Shown: piece by piece, positions 9,770 to 19,225 of the stretch
Layout: every line of letters begins with the position of its first letter
How positions within the stretch are numbered: the first letter of the stretch is position 1
NCBI RefSeq assembly: GCF_030287445.1
Contig: NZ_JASVWB010000002.1
Span: forward strand, 6,510,001 to 6,574,000
DNA: 64,000 nt
DNA from: Streptomyces sp. ALI-76-A
Lineage (GTDB): Bacteria > Actinomycetota > Actinomycetes > Streptomycetales > Streptomycetaceae
Direction of reading: 5' to 3'
Translations under genes and position numbers: made by a program
The notes under the pieces: model-generated
The model's database searches: none
What the model was told of the DNA's origin: nothing
The model's input: only the letters and a program-made list of their open reading frames with translations

Positions 9770-10173
9770 GATCATGACCCCCGCACCGGGATCGACACCG
9801 AGGGATGTTCGCTTTGCGCGGAATTTTCAAGGCGCTGATCGAGTATCCGTGTGTGTGATCGATCACAGAGGTGAACTTTCGGTCATCTACTCTCCGTGAT
9901 CATGGATACGGCCGGAAAGCCGGGAAAATCCGGGTTTTCCGGGGTCGTGATCACGGGAAGTACACGGTGAGACGCCTTTGAAGTGCGGGATTCGGACCGT
10001 GTACGGTCCCGATCGCCATCCAACCCGATCACTCAAGAGGGGTCCGGTTGGGTGTCGATTGAGTAACAGACCTTGATGTGAGGCAAAATCTCCGCCTCAG
10101 GTCGGGCACAAGTCCGGCCTCTCACGCGTTACGTGCGCTGGAGACACCGAAGACACCCAGAGGGGGAGAGCAC
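9770..10173. promoter_or_regulatory. Palindrome-rich region upstream of the DUF4193 gene
   Basis: 404 non-coding bases downstream of cutS. Direct reading shows a perfect 14-bp palindrome TGTGATCGATCACA (9854-9867), a perfect 10-bp palindrome CGTGATCACG (9946-9955) and an inverted repeat GGAAAA/TTTTCC around 9,922-9,939. The first resembles a CRP-type half-site pair with 4-bp spacing. AGAGGGGGAG before 10174 is the ribosome site of the DUF4193 gene. Which regulator binds is unknown. Confidence 0.5.
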
Positions 10174-10470
10174 ATGGCAACCGACTACGACACCCCACGC
10201 AAGACCGACGACGACGTCGACTCGGACAGCCTTGAGGAACTCAAGGCGCGGCGGAACGACAAGTCGACGTCCGCGGTGGACGTCGACGAGTTCGAGGCAG
10301 CGGAAGGCCTCGAACTGCCCGGAGCGGACCTCTCGAACGAAGAGCTGGCCGTCCGGGTCCTGCCGAAGCAGCAGGACGAGTTCACCTGCATGAGCTGCTT
10401 CCTGGTGCACCACCGCAGCCAGCTGGCGCGGGAGAAGAACGGTCAGCCGATCTGCCGCGACTGCGACTGA
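10174..10470 (+). CDS. DUF4193 protein (small acidic, C-terminal zinc-ribbon-like)
   Basis: 98 residues from the ATG after AGGGGGAG; the frame is open upstream but has no ribosome site there. The N-terminal half is very acidic. The C-terminus carries CMSC and CRDC separated by about 22 residues, a two-CxxC arrangement typical of a zinc ribbon. This matches the actinobacterial DUF4193 family of unknown function, often a highly expressed small protein. It is followed after 13 bases by the next gene, so they are probably one operon. Confidence 0.85.
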   Translation: MATDYDTPRKTDDDVDSDSLEELKARRNDKSTSAVDVDEFEAAEGLELPGADLSNEELAVRVLPKQQDEFTCMSCFLVHHRSQLAREKNGQPICRDCD

Positions 10471-10483
10471 GGGCGGGTCGGCC

Positions 10484-11392
10484 GTGACTGGCTCGACCCC
10501 TCCTCGGAAGCGCCGCTTCCTGAAGCGGGGAGCGGACTCGGTGCCGTCCCAGGGACGGCACGGCGCGCGTGACGACGAGCGGGGCTCATCCGACAAGGGA
10601 TCGGCCTCGCTCGAACCGACGGCCGGCCGGCCGGACCTTCCGGTGCCGGTCGCGCCACCAGCGCCCGTCGCACAGCGGCGGGCGGCGGTGTTCCGGGAGA
10701 AGGCCCGGGACGGCGTCCACAAGGGCGGCAGCCGCGCCCGCGCGGCTTTGGCGTACCTCGCCGACCGGGTCATCGACATCGCCCCGCGGGTCCCCGTACG
10801 CGACCTGGCGACGCTGCGCGGACAGTTCCCCGGGCTCGGACCGGAGCAGCTCGCGGACAAGCTCGTCGCGGGCGCGGCCGGCGCCACGGCGACGGTCGGC
10901 GCGGGAATCGGCGCGGCGGCGATGATGCCGGTTCCGCCCGCGATGCCCGCGGAGCTGGCCGCCGAGATCACCGGCGTCGCCGCGATCGAGCTGAAGCTCA
11001 TCGCGGAACTCCACGAGGTCTACGGCGTACGACCGCCGGGCAGTCTGGCCCAGCGTTCCACCGCGTATCTCAACTCCTGGTCGGGGGAGCGCGGAATCGA
11101 CGTGGGCAAACCCGCCACCTTCAGTTCGGCGGTGAACAGCCGGATGAAGCAGCAGCTGCGGCAGCAGATCATGAAACGGATGGTGCGGAACCTGCCGAAC
11201 CTGCTGCCGTTCATGGTGGGTGCGGCGGTCGGCGCGGTCATGAACCGCCGGGACACCAGAAAACTCGCTGAGCGGATCCGGGCCGACCTGCGCAGAGCGC
11301 AGGTCCCGTGGGACGCGCTGCCCGAACTGCCGCCGCTGGAGACCCCGGCCGAGCCACTGGCGCTGGGGGACGTCCCGAAGGAGCTCGGGTGA
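10484..11392 (+). CDS. Conserved hypothetical protein with glycine/alanine-rich hydrophobic core
   Basis: 302 residues from GTG 10484, 13 bases after the previous stop. The first ~75 residues are basic and disordered (PPRKRRFLKRGADS). A central segment around residues 125-160 is Ala/Gly/Met rich (GAAGATATVGAGIGAAAMM) and a second short hydrophobic stretch lies near 235-245 (LPFMVGAAVGAVMNRRD). This pattern suggests peripheral or hairpin membrane association, perhaps EcsC-like, which I cannot confirm. The function is unknown. Confidence 0.7.
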   Translation: MTGSTPPRKRRFLKRGADSVPSQGRHGARDDERGSSDKGSASLEPTAGRPDLPVPVAPPAPVAQRRAAVFREKARDGVHKGGSRARAALAYLADRVIDIAPRVPVRDLATLRGQFPGLGPEQLADKLVAGAAGATATVGAGIGAAAMMPVPPAMPAELAAEITGVAAIELKLIAELHEVYGVRPPGSLAQRSTAYLNSWSGERGIDVGKPATFSSAVNSRMKQQLRQQIMKRMVRNLPNLLPFMVGAAVGAVMNRRDTRKLAERIRADLRRAQVPWDALPELPPLETPAEPLALGDVPKELG

Positions 11393-11440
11393 CGCCTCGG
11401 CCTCGGCCGGGCGTGCCAGGACAGGACGCCTGGGCTGCTG

Positions 11441-11902
11441 CTAGGCCGCTGCCCGCGCCGTCCGCAGCGCCTCGGCCAGCCGCTCCGGCTCGCGCGTCGA
11501 CAGGTACAGATACGGCGTCGGGTCCTCGGGGTCGGTGACCTCCACGCGCAGGGCGGTGGGGATGTAGGCGCGCAGCAGCAGGAACGCCCGGGTGTCGGCC
11601 TTGTACGTGCGCCAGGCGCGGGCCTCCTCCGCGTCCAGGATCTCCGCCTCGCCCAGCGCCGACACCGGGATCTTCGCCTCTCCCGCGACCAGGAAGCCGC
11701 CCTGGACGCGGATGCGCATCGAGCCGTACGCGCTGGCCGCGACCGCCGCCGCCGCGGTGCCGCCGGCCAGACCGCCGAGCGTCGGCAGGGTGCCGAAGGG
11801 CAGCAGGATCAGGGCCATGGAGACCCCGACCAGCAAGGAGATCAGCCACCAGGAGCGGGGCGCGGTGAGGCGTTCTTCGTACGGGGCGGCGGAGAGCTGC
11901 AT
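11441..11902 (-). CDS. DUF3093 membrane protein
   Basis: 153 residues, start ATG 11900-11902. The N-terminus has the family signature YEERLTAPRSWWL, followed by two close transmembrane helices (about 20-40 and 42-62) and a soluble C-terminal domain (RIRVQGGFLVAGEAKIPVSALGEAE, LYLSTREPERLAEAL). DUF3093 is a conserved actinobacterial family of unknown function, commonly next to dut. Convergent with the preceding gene across 48 bases. Confidence 0.85.
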   Translation of the reverse strand: MQLSAAPYEERLTAPRSWWLISLLVGVSMALILLPFGTLPTLGGLAGGTAAAAVAASAYGSMRIRVQGGFLVAGEAKIPVSALGEAEILDAEEARAWRTYKADTRAFLLLRAYIPTALRVEVTDPEDPTPYLYLSTREPERLAEALRTARAAA

Positions 11903-12100
11903 GAAACCAAGCTTGGCACGGTCTCCGGGCCACCCCTCCGCCAGGGCGGCCGGCGTGCGGCGCGGCCGAGGTCGGCACTGTGGGCCTGCGGCGCTGTCCG
12001 GTGGGGCGGTGGTGGGTGACGGGTGGTGGAGGGCGTCGGCGTGGAGCGCTGTCCGGTGGGGCGGTGATGGGGGACGGGTGGGCGGGTAAGGTCTGCGGCT

Positions 12101-12685
12101 GTGAGTCGTACTTCCGCCGCTGTAGAGCCGCCCGCAGACGCCGTGAGACCGGTGCGTCATCCTGACGCTCCCGCGCCCGGTGAGCTGCTCGGCGCGCACT
12201 ACGGTCAGTGTTTCGGCTGTGGTGGCGAGCAGCCTCATGGGCTGCACCTCCAGACGCGGGCCGGCGAGGGGGTGAGGGTCACCGCCGAGTTCACCGTGCG
12301 GCCCGCCCACCAGGGTGCGCCGGGCCTCGCGCACGGCGGGGTGCTGGCGACCGCGCTCGACGAGACCCTCGGCTCGCTGAACTGGCTGCTGCGGACGATC
12401 GCGGTGACCGGACGGCTGGAGACGGACTTCGTGCGGCCCGTTCCGGTGGACACCGTGCTGTACCTGGAGGCCGAGGTGACGGCCGTGGCGGGGCGGAAGA
12501 TCTACTCCACCGCCACCGGCCGGATCGGCGGCCCCGACGGGCCCGTCGCCGTCCGTGCCGAGGCGCTCTTCGTCGAGGTGAAGGTCGACCACTTCATCGA
12601 GAACGGCCGCCCGGAGGAGATCCGGGCCGCCATGGACGACCCGGACCAGGCCCGGCGGGCCCGTGCCTTCGAGGTGAACCCGTGA
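12101..12685 (+). CDS. PaaI-family hotdog-fold thioesterase
   Basis: 194 residues from GTG 12101. After a ~35-residue leader comes a hotdog-fold domain with CFGCGGEQPHGLHL and the catalytic-loop segment APGLAHGGVLATALDET (the HGG motif and nearby acidic residue of PaaI-type acyl-CoA thioesterases). The substrate is unknown. The stop overlaps the dut start (GTGA), indicating translational coupling. Confidence 0.87.
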   Translation: MSRTSAAVEPPADAVRPVRHPDAPAPGELLGAHYGQCFGCGGEQPHGLHLQTRAGEGVRVTAEFTVRPAHQGAPGLAHGGVLATALDETLGSLNWLLRTIAVTGRLETDFVRPVPVDTVLYLEAEVTAVAGRKIYSTATGRIGGPDGPVAVRAEALFVEVKVDHFIENGRPEEIRAAMDDPDQARRARAFEVNP

Positions 12686-13233
12686 GCCGTGACCCCCTGA
12701 ACGTGCTGATCCGGCGCGTCGATCCGGACGTACCGCTTCCGGCGTACGCGCATCCCGGTGACGCGGGCGCCGATCTGCGCACCACCGAGAGCCGCGTGCT
12801 GGAGCCGGGCGAGCGGGCCGTGTTGCCCACGGGAGTGTCTGTGGCGCTCCCGGAGGGGTACGCGGCCTTCGTGCACCCGCGTTCCGGTCTCGCCGCCCGC
12901 TGCGGTGTCGCTCTCGTGAATGCCCCCGGGACGGTTGATGCCGGGTACCGTGGGGAGATCAAGGTGATCGTGGTGAATCTCGACCCGCGCGAGTCCGTGC
13001 GGTTCGAGCGCTTCGACCGGATTGCCCAACTGGTCGTCCAGCAGGTCGAGAAGGTCCGCTTCCAGGAGGTCGCGGAGCTTCCCGACTCGGCGCGGGCCGA
13101 GGGGGGCTTCGGGTCCACCGGCGGCCATGCCTCCGTGGACGACGGGGGCGGCACAAGCGGTCATGCCGCCGCGGGCGGCGCGACGGGTGGGAATCGATAC
13201 GCTTCGGTCGTATCCGACCGGGAAGGACAGTGA
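12682..13233 (+). CDS. dut: dUTP diphosphatase (dUTPase)
   Basis: 183 residues from GTG 12682, overlapping the thioesterase stop. All trimeric dUTPase motifs are present in order: HPGDAGADL (I), HPRSGLA (II), GTVDAGYRGEIKVIVVN (III, with the catalytic Asp and Tyr), FDRIAQLVV (IV) and EGGFGSTG (V, the P-loop-like tail). It hydrolyses dUTP to dUMP and pyrophosphate. After motif V there is a ~33-residue Gly/Ala-rich extension not found in most bacterial dUTPases. The next gene starts 1 base after its stop. Confidence 0.96.
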   Translation: MSRDPLNVLIRRVDPDVPLPAYAHPGDAGADLRTTESRVLEPGERAVLPTGVSVALPEGYAAFVHPRSGLAARCGVALVNAPGTVDAGYRGEIKVIVVNLDPRESVRFERFDRIAQLVVQQVEKVRFQEVAELPDSARAEGGFGSTGGHASVDDGGGTSGHAAAGGATGGNRYASVVSDREGQ

Positions 13234-13234
13234 C

Positions 13235-13999
13235 GTGTTCGGACGTCGCAAGAAGAAGGGTGCCGCCGAGGACGCGGCCGGCGAGGCCGAGCAGGTCGTC
13301 GACAGTGTCGACACTGAGGCGGACGAGGAAGAGGGCACACGCGAGCGCGTGAGGCTCGAGCCGGAGCCGCGGCCGGACGGGCCGTGGGACAGCTCCGAGG
13401 TCCGTGACCCGGCCGAGGGCCGGGTGGACCTGGGCGGTCTGTTCGTGCCGGGCGTCGACGGCATGGAGCTGCGGGTGGAGGTCGCGGGTGACGCGATCGT
13501 CGCGGCGACCGTCGTGCTGCGGGACAGTGCCATCCAGTTGCAGGCCTTCGCCGCGCCCAAGCGCGAGGGCATCTGGGGCGAGGTGCGCGAGGAGATCGGT
13601 TCCGGCATCACCCAGCAGGGCGGCATCATCGACGAGGTCGAGGGTCCGCTGGGCTGGGAGCTGCGCGCCCAGGTGCCGGTGCAGCTGCCGGACGGCACGG
13701 GCGGTTTCCAGGTGGTGCGGTTCGTGGGTGTGGACGGCCCCCGCTGGTTCCTGCGCGGTGTGATCTCGGGTCAGGGTGCGGTGCAGCCGCAGGCGGCCGG
13801 GCTGCTGGAGCAGATCTTCCGGGACACCGTCGTGGTGCGCGGGGACGGCCCGATGGCGCCCCGCGACCCGATCGTCCTGAAGCTGCCGAACGACGCGCAG
13901 ATGGTTCCCGAGAACGTCCAGCAGCAGGAGGAGGGTTCCCGCTTCGGCGGGGGCATGGGGCAGTTGCAGCGTGGTCCGGAGATCACCGAAGTGCGGTAG
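13235..13999 (+). CDS. DUF3710 protein
   Basis: 254 residues from GTG 13235, immediately after dut. It starts with a basic stretch (FGRRKKKG) and an acidic linker, then the DUF3710 domain (VDLGGLFVPGVDGMELRVE, GITQQGGIIDEVEGPLGWEL, VDGPRWFLRGVISG). The family is actinobacterial, soluble and of unknown function, regularly downstream of dut. The operon closes with the hairpin at 14,013. Confidence 0.87.
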   Translation: MFGRRKKKGAAEDAAGEAEQVVDSVDTEADEEEGTRERVRLEPEPRPDGPWDSSEVRDPAEGRVDLGGLFVPGVDGMELRVEVAGDAIVAATVVLRDSAIQLQAFAAPKREGIWGEVREEIGSGITQQGGIIDEVEGPLGWELRAQVPVQLPDGTGGFQVVRFVGVDGPRWFLRGVISGQGAVQPQAAGLLEQIFRDTVVVRGDGPMAPRDPIVLKLPNDAQMVPENVQQQEEGSRFGGGMGQLQRGPEITEVR

Positions 14000-14012
14000 G
14001 ACGAACGCCAGG

Positions 14013-14044
14013 AGGGCCGTGTCCCCGGTGGGGGATGCGGCCCT
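14013..14044 (+). terminator. Rho-independent-like terminator after the dut operon
   Basis: Inverted repeat AGGGCCG ... CGGCCCT with an inner TCCCC/GGGGA pairing and a TTTT run immediately after it. Confidence 0.75.
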
Positions 14045-14151
14045 TTTCCGCGCGCGGAGTCTTGACGGGTGATTGGTCTGTACCTACGGTTGCCGGTCAA
14101 CGCCTGAGTTCATGAGGGCGCTCCATGTTCACATACGAGAACGGAGCCGCT

Positions 14152-15330
14152 GTGCGTCGTACCGCATTCCTTGTGATCGTCACCGCCCTCGTCCTGGGGG
14201 TCCTCGCGCCCTCGGCCGACCGACGGGCCGAGGCCGCCCCGGCGGCCTTCGTCCATCCCGGAGTCACCGTCTCCCGGAGCCAGTTGGACTTCGCCCGCAC
14301 CAAGGTCGACGCCGGGGCCCAGCCCTGGAAGGGCGCGTTCGACCGGATGCTGGCGAGCAGATACGCCGATCTGAACCGCCCGCCCAGGCCGCGCGCGACC
14401 GTCGAGTGCGGCTCGTACTCGAACCCGGACAACGGCTGCACGGACGAGCGTGAGGACGCCCTCGCCGCGTACGCCGACGCGCTCGCCTGGTACGTCACCC
14501 GGGACGAGCGGTACGCCAGGAAGGCCATCGAGCTGATGGACGCCTGGTCCGCCGTGATCAAGGACCACACCAACAGCAACGCGCCCCTGCAGACCGGCTG
14601 GGCCGGCTCCTCCTGGCCCAGGGCCGCCGAGATCATCCGGTACACGTACCCCGGCAGCTGGGCGAACTCGGGCCGCTTCGCGACCATGCTCCGGAACGTC
14701 TACCTGCCCGAGGTCGTCAACGGCTCGCACTCCAACGGCAACTGGGAGTTGTCGATGATGGAGGCCGCCGTCGGCATCTCCGTCTTCCTGGAGGACAAGG
14801 CGTCGTACGACAAGGCCATGGCGAAGTTCCGCACCCGTACGGCCGCCTTCGTCTATCTCGCCTCCGACGGGGAGCTGCCGAAGACCGTGCCGAGTCAGAA
14901 CCTGGACACCCGGGACAAGGTCGTCAGGTACTGGCAGGGGCAGTCCACCTTCGTCACCGGGCTCACCCAGGAGACCTGCCGCGACCTCACGCACACCGGG
15001 TACGGCATCTCCGCCATCTCCCATGTCGCCGAGACCGGCCGGATCCAGGGGCAGGACCTCTACGGCACCGATGTCGGTGAGCGGCTGCGGCAGGCGCTCG
15101 GTTTCCAGGCCAGGTACGAACTGGGCGCGGCCGTGCCGAGCTGGCTGTGCGGCGGCTCGCTGCACCTCGGGCTCGGTCCCGTCACCGAGGTCGGTCACAA
15201 TGCCCTGAGCCATCGACTTGGCATGCCCATGACGAACAACCGGGCGCTGACCGAGCGCAACCGTCCGGCCGGCAGCAACAACCTCTTCGTGGCCTGGGAG
15301 ACCCTCACCCACGGGGGCAACCCGAACTGA
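14152..15330 (+). CDS. Secreted alginate-lyase-superfamily protein
   Basis: 392 residues from GTG 14152 (GGAG 7 bases upstream); an in-frame ATG at 14125 would add 9 residues. The N-terminus is a Sec signal peptide: RR, then a hydrophobic core (TAFLVIVTALVLGVLAPSA) and an AEAAPA-like cleavage region. The mature protein is an alpha/alpha-toroid lyase: NGNWELSMMEAAVGISVFL, the (N/H)-containing STFVTGLTQETCRDLTHTGYG and HVAETGRIQGQDLY. These match the alginate_lyase superfamily. It probably cleaves extracellular uronate polysaccharide; the substrate is unproven. Single gene between hairpins. Confidence 0.82.
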   Translation: MRRTAFLVIVTALVLGVLAPSADRRAEAAPAAFVHPGVTVSRSQLDFARTKVDAGAQPWKGAFDRMLASRYADLNRPPRPRATVECGSYSNPDNGCTDEREDALAAYADALAWYVTRDERYARKAIELMDAWSAVIKDHTNSNAPLQTGWAGSSWPRAAEIIRYTYPGSWANSGRFATMLRNVYLPEVVNGSHSNGNWELSMMEAAVGISVFLEDKASYDKAMAKFRTRTAAFVYLASDGELPKTVPSQNLDTRDKVVRYWQGQSTFVTGLTQETCRDLTHTGYGISAISHVAETGRIQGQDLYGTDVGERLRQALGFQARYELGAAVPSWLCGGSLHLGLGPVTEVGHNALSHRLGMPMTNNRALTERNRPAGSNNLFVAWETLTHGGNPN

Positions 15331-15341
15331 ACGCCGCTGTG

Positions 15342-15372
15342 CCGGGTGCCGGCCGGTCAGACCGGCACCCGG
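15342..15372. terminator. Hairpin after the lyase gene
   Basis: Perfect 11-bp inverted repeat (CCGGGTGCCGG with its complement), 9-nt loop, beginning 11 bases after the stop codon. Confidence 0.7.
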
Positions 15373-15516
15373 GCGGCCTGGATGTCGTGGCGGCACGTCC
15401 GGGCGTCAGGGTTGTGTCAAAGACGGTCCCCGGGCGGCGCCCGGACCCCTGTGTCGCGATCATTGGCCGTAGGGTCGACGCTGCGTAGGCGGCAGTGACC
15501 GGAAGACAATGAGGCC

Positions 15517-18067
15517 ATGGGACGCGGCAAGCTTCGGATCTACCTCGGTGCGGCACCGGGCGTCGGCAAGACGTACGCGATGCTGTCCGAGGCGCACCGG
15601 CGGGTCGAGCGGGGCACGGACTGCGCGGTGGCCTTCGTCGAACATCACGGCCGGCCGCGTACCGAGGTGATGCTGCACGGACTGGAGCAGGTCCCGCGCC
15701 GGGAGCTGGAGTACCGGGGCGCCCTGTTCACCGAGATGGACGTCGACGCGGTCCTGCGGCGGGCGCCCGCCGTCGCCCTGGTGGACGAGCTCGCCCACAC
15801 CAATGTCCCCGGCTCGCGCCATGCCAAGCGGTGGCAGGACGTGGAGGAACTGCTGACGGCCGGGATCGACGTGGTGTCGACGGTCAACATCCAGCACCTG
15901 GAATCGCTGGGCGACGTGGTCGAGGCGATCACCGGGGTGCGGCAGCGGGAGACCGTGCCGGACGAGGTGGTGCGCCGGGCCGACCAGATCGAGCTGGTCG
16001 ACATGTCGCCCCAGGCGCTGCGACGCCGGATGGCGCACGGGAACATCCACCTGCCCGACAAGGTGGACGCGGCGCTGTCGAACTACTTCCGGCCGGGCAA
16101 CCTGACGGCGCTGCGGGAGCTGGCGCTGCTGTGGGTGGCCGACCGGGTCGACGCCCACCTCAAGCAGTACCGCAGCGAGCACCGGGTCTCCAGGATCTGG
16201 GGTTCGCGGGAGCGGATCGTGGTGGGACTGACCGGCGGTCCGGAGGGGCGGACGCTGATCCGGCGGGCCGCACGGCTGGCCGAGAAGGGCGCCGGCGGTG
16301 AGGTGCTGGCGGTCTACACAGCCCGCAGCGACGGTCTGACCTCCGCCTCCCCGAAGGAACTGGCCGTGCAGCGCACCCTGGTCGAGGATCTCGGCGGCAC
16401 CTTCCACCACGTGCTGGGCGACGACATACCGGCCGCGCTGCTGGACTTCGCGCGCGGAGTGAACGCCACCCAGATCGTCCTCGGCTCCTCCCGCCGCAAG
16501 ACCTGGCAGTACGTCTTCGGACCCGGCGTCGGCACCACCGTGGCCCGGGAGTCGGGTCCCGACCTCGACGTGCACATCGTGACCCACGACGAGGTCGCCA
16601 AGGGGCGCGGACTGCCGGTGGCCCGGGGCGCGCGGCTCGGCCGGGCCCGGATCGCCTGGGGCTGGCTGGTCGGTGTGGCCGGCCCGGCGGTCCTGGCGCT
16701 CCTGCTCAACACCGTGCACCTCGGCCTCGCCAACGACATGCTGCTGTTCCTCACCGTGACGGTGGCCGCCGCCCTGCTCGGCGGGCTGCTGCCCGCGCTG
16801 GCCTCGGCGGCGGTGGGCTCCCTGCTGCTGAACTACTTCTACACACCGCCCCTGCACCACTGGACCATCGCCGACCCGAAGAACATCGTCGCCATCGCGA
16901 TCTTCGTCGGCGTCGGCGTCTCGGTGTCCTCGGTCGTCGACCTCGCCGCCCGGCGGACGCACCAGGCGGCCCGGCTCGCGCGCCGAGTCGGAGATCCTGT
17001 CCTTCCTCGCGGGCAACGTGCTGCGCGGCGAGACCGGCCTGGAGGAACTCCTGGAGCGGGTCCGCGAAACCTTCGGCATGGAGTCGGCGGCCCTGCTGGA
17101 ACGCGGCGGCGACGTCGACCCATGGACCTGCGCGGCCCGGGTCGGCATCGGGCGGCCGGTGGAGCGGCCGGAGGAGGCGGACGTCGACGTCCCGGTCGGG
17201 GACCACATGGCACTCGCGCTGACCGGACGGGTGCTGCCCGCCGAGGACCGCCGGGTCCTGGCCGCCTTCGCCGCCCAGGCCGCCGTCGTCCTGGACCGCA
17301 GCCGGCTCCAGGAGGAGGCAGACCGGGCACGGACGCTCGCCGAGGGCAACCGGATCCGCACGGCACTGCTGGCCGCCGTCAGCCATGACCTGCGGACGCC
17401 GCTGGCCGGTATCAAGGCGGCCGTCTCCAGCCTGCGGTCCGACGACGTCACCTGGTCCGAGGAGGACCGGTCGGAGCTGCTCGCCGGCATCGAGGAGGGC
17501 GCCGACCGGCTCGACCACCTGGTGGGCAACCTGCTCGACATGTCCCGTCTGCAGACCGGCACGGTCACCCCGCTGATCCGGGAGGCCGACCTCGACGAAG
17601 TGGTGCCGATGGCACTCGGCGGGGTGCCCGAGGGCAGCGCCGACCTCGACATCCCGGAGACACTGCCCATGGTCGCCGTGGACCCCGGACTGCTGGAGCG
17701 GTCGGTGGCCAACCTGGTGGAGAACGCGGTCAAGTACAGCCCGCCAGGTGCGGCCGTCCTGGTGTCCGCCAGCGCCCTCGCCGACCGGGTCGAGGTGCGG
17801 GTGGTCGACCGGGGGCCCGGAGTCCCGGACGAGGCCAAGGAGCGCATCTTCGAGCCCTTCCAGCGCTACGGCGACGCCCCGCGCGGAGCGGGTGTGGGGC
17901 TGGGCCTCGCCGTGGCGCGCGGTTTCGCCGAGGCCATGGGCGGCACCCTCGACGCCGAGGACACGCCCGGCGGCGGCCTCACCATGGTGCTCACGCTCCG
18001 GGCGGCGGGGTCCGGCCCCGGTCGGCCTCCGCAGGTCGTACGACCGGAAAGGCAGGCCCCATGCTGA
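15517..18067 (+). pseudogene. kdpD: KdpD-like sensor kinase, frameshifted in the middle
   Basis: The N-terminal part (frame of 15517) has the KdpD domain with Walker A GAAPGVGKT and VDELAHTNVPGSRH, a USP domain and four membrane helices up to RRTHQAARL. From about 16,985 the protein continues in the next frame: ESEILSFLAGNV, a GAF-like region, AVSHDLRTPLAG with the phospho-acceptor His, and an ATPase domain (NLVENAVKYSPPG, GVGLGLAVARGF). One extra C near 16,977 (CGGCTCGCGCGCC, where family members suggest CGGCTGCGCGCC) explains the shift and would restore RLRAESEIL. Either a real mutation or a sequencing error in a GC run. It overlaps kdpE by 7 bases. No kdpFABC genes are adjacent. Confidence 0.85.
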
Positions 18068-18777
18068 GCCCGACCGGGGCGACCCCCCGGACCCCCACGA
18101 GGGTGCTGGTGGTCGACGACGAGCCGCAGATCGTGCGCGCCCTCGTGATCAACCTCAGGGCGCGCGCGTACGAGGTCGACGCGGCGTACGACGGCGCCAC
18201 CGCCCTCGGACTGGCCGCCGCCCGCCACCCGGACGTGGTGGTGCTCGACCTGGGCCTGCCCGACATGGACGGTGTCGAGGTGATCCGGGGCCTGCGCGGC
18301 TGGACCCGGGTGCCGATCCTGGTGCTGTCCGCCCGGCACTCCTCCGACGAGAAGGTCGAGGCGCTGGACGCGGGCGCCGACGACTACGTCACCAAGCCGT
18401 TCGGCATGGACGAGCTGCTGGCCCGGCTGCGCGCCGCGGTCCGCCGCGCCGAGCCCACCGGTGGCGGCGAGGACGAGGGGCTGGTGGAGACCGACGAGTT
18501 CACCGTCGACCTCGCCGCGAAGAAGGTCCGGCGGCACGGCAAGGACGTACGGCTGACGCCCACGGAGTGGCATCTGCTGGAGGTGCTGGTGCGCAACACC
18601 GGCCGGCTGGTCAGCCAGAAGCAGCTGTTGCGGGAGGTGTGGGGGCCGTCGTACGGGACGGAGACGAACTACCTGCGGGTCTACATGGCCCAGCTGCGCC
18701 GGAAGCTGGAGGCGGACCCCTCGCACCCCGCGCACTTCGTCACCGAACCGGGGATGGGGTACCGGTTCGAGCGCTAG
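18061..18777 (+). CDS. kdpE: KdpE-like OmpR-family response regulator
   Basis: 238 residues; the start overlaps the kdpD end. Receiver domain with DDE near the N-terminus, phospho-acceptor in VVVLDLGLPDMDGVEV and Lys in YVTKPFGMDELLARL. C-terminal winged helix LTPTEWHLLEVLVRNTGRLVS and EVWGPSYGTETNYLRVYMAQLRRKLE, a stretch characteristic of KdpE. It would activate kdp or other K+-responsive genes when phosphorylated. Its partner kinase reads as broken here, so signalling may be lost or the frameshift may be an error. Confidence 0.92.
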   Translation: MLSPTGATPRTPTRVLVVDDEPQIVRALVINLRARAYEVDAAYDGATALGLAAARHPDVVVLDLGLPDMDGVEVIRGLRGWTRVPILVLSARHSSDEKVEALDAGADDYVTKPFGMDELLARLRAAVRRAEPTGGGEDEGLVETDEFTVDLAAKKVRRHGKDVRLTPTEWHLLEVLVRNTGRLVSQKQLLREVWGPSYGTETNYLRVYMAQLRRKLEADPSHPAHFVTEPGMGYRFER

Positions 18778-18823
18778 CAGCGGAGGGTACGTAGCTGTCG
18801 GTGGGCCCCGGTACGCTTCAGAC

Positions 18824-19222
18824 ATGAGTGCTGTTCCTCGTTCCGAGAAGCCGGCGGGCCGGTTCCGGCGCATGCTCGGCCGGCTTTCCTCGTCGCAGGA
18901 GGACCTCGAGTCCGAGGAGCTGCGGGAGGATTCCGCGACCGCCGGCTGCACACGAATAGGCGACTGCCACGACCGCCAGGTCGTCACGGTTGCTGGTACC
19001 TTGCGCACGGTCACCCTGCGTCCGCGCGCGGGCGTCCCGGCCCTGGAGGCCGAGCTGTTCGACGGCTCCGCCGCCCTGGACGTGGTGTGGCTCGGCAGAC
19101 GCTCCATCGTGGGGATAGAGCCGGGGCGCAAACTGATCGCATCGGGCCGGATCTCGATGAGCCGGGGCCGCCGGGTGCTGTTCAACCCGAAATACGAACT
19201 GAGACCCCTCGGTAGGGAGTAG
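18824..19222 (+). CDS. OB-fold nucleic-acid-binding protein
   Basis: 132 residues, start ATG 18824. After a basic N-terminus comes a compact OB-fold: TRIGDCHDRQVVTVAGTLRTVTLRP, ALEAELFDGSAALDVVWLGRRSIVGIEPGRKL, GRISMSRGRRVLFNPKYEL. This is the actinobacterial family of short OB-fold (tRNA_anti-like) proteins of unknown role. It sits 3 bases before the DUF3159 gene, so the two form an operon. Confidence 0.85.
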   Translation: MSAVPRSEKPAGRFRRMLGRLSSSQEDLESEELREDSATAGCTRIGDCHDRQVVTVAGTLRTVTLRPRAGVPALEAELFDGSAALDVVWLGRRSIVGIEPGRKLIASGRISMSRGRRVLFNPKYELRPLGRE

Positions 19223-19225
19223 CCG

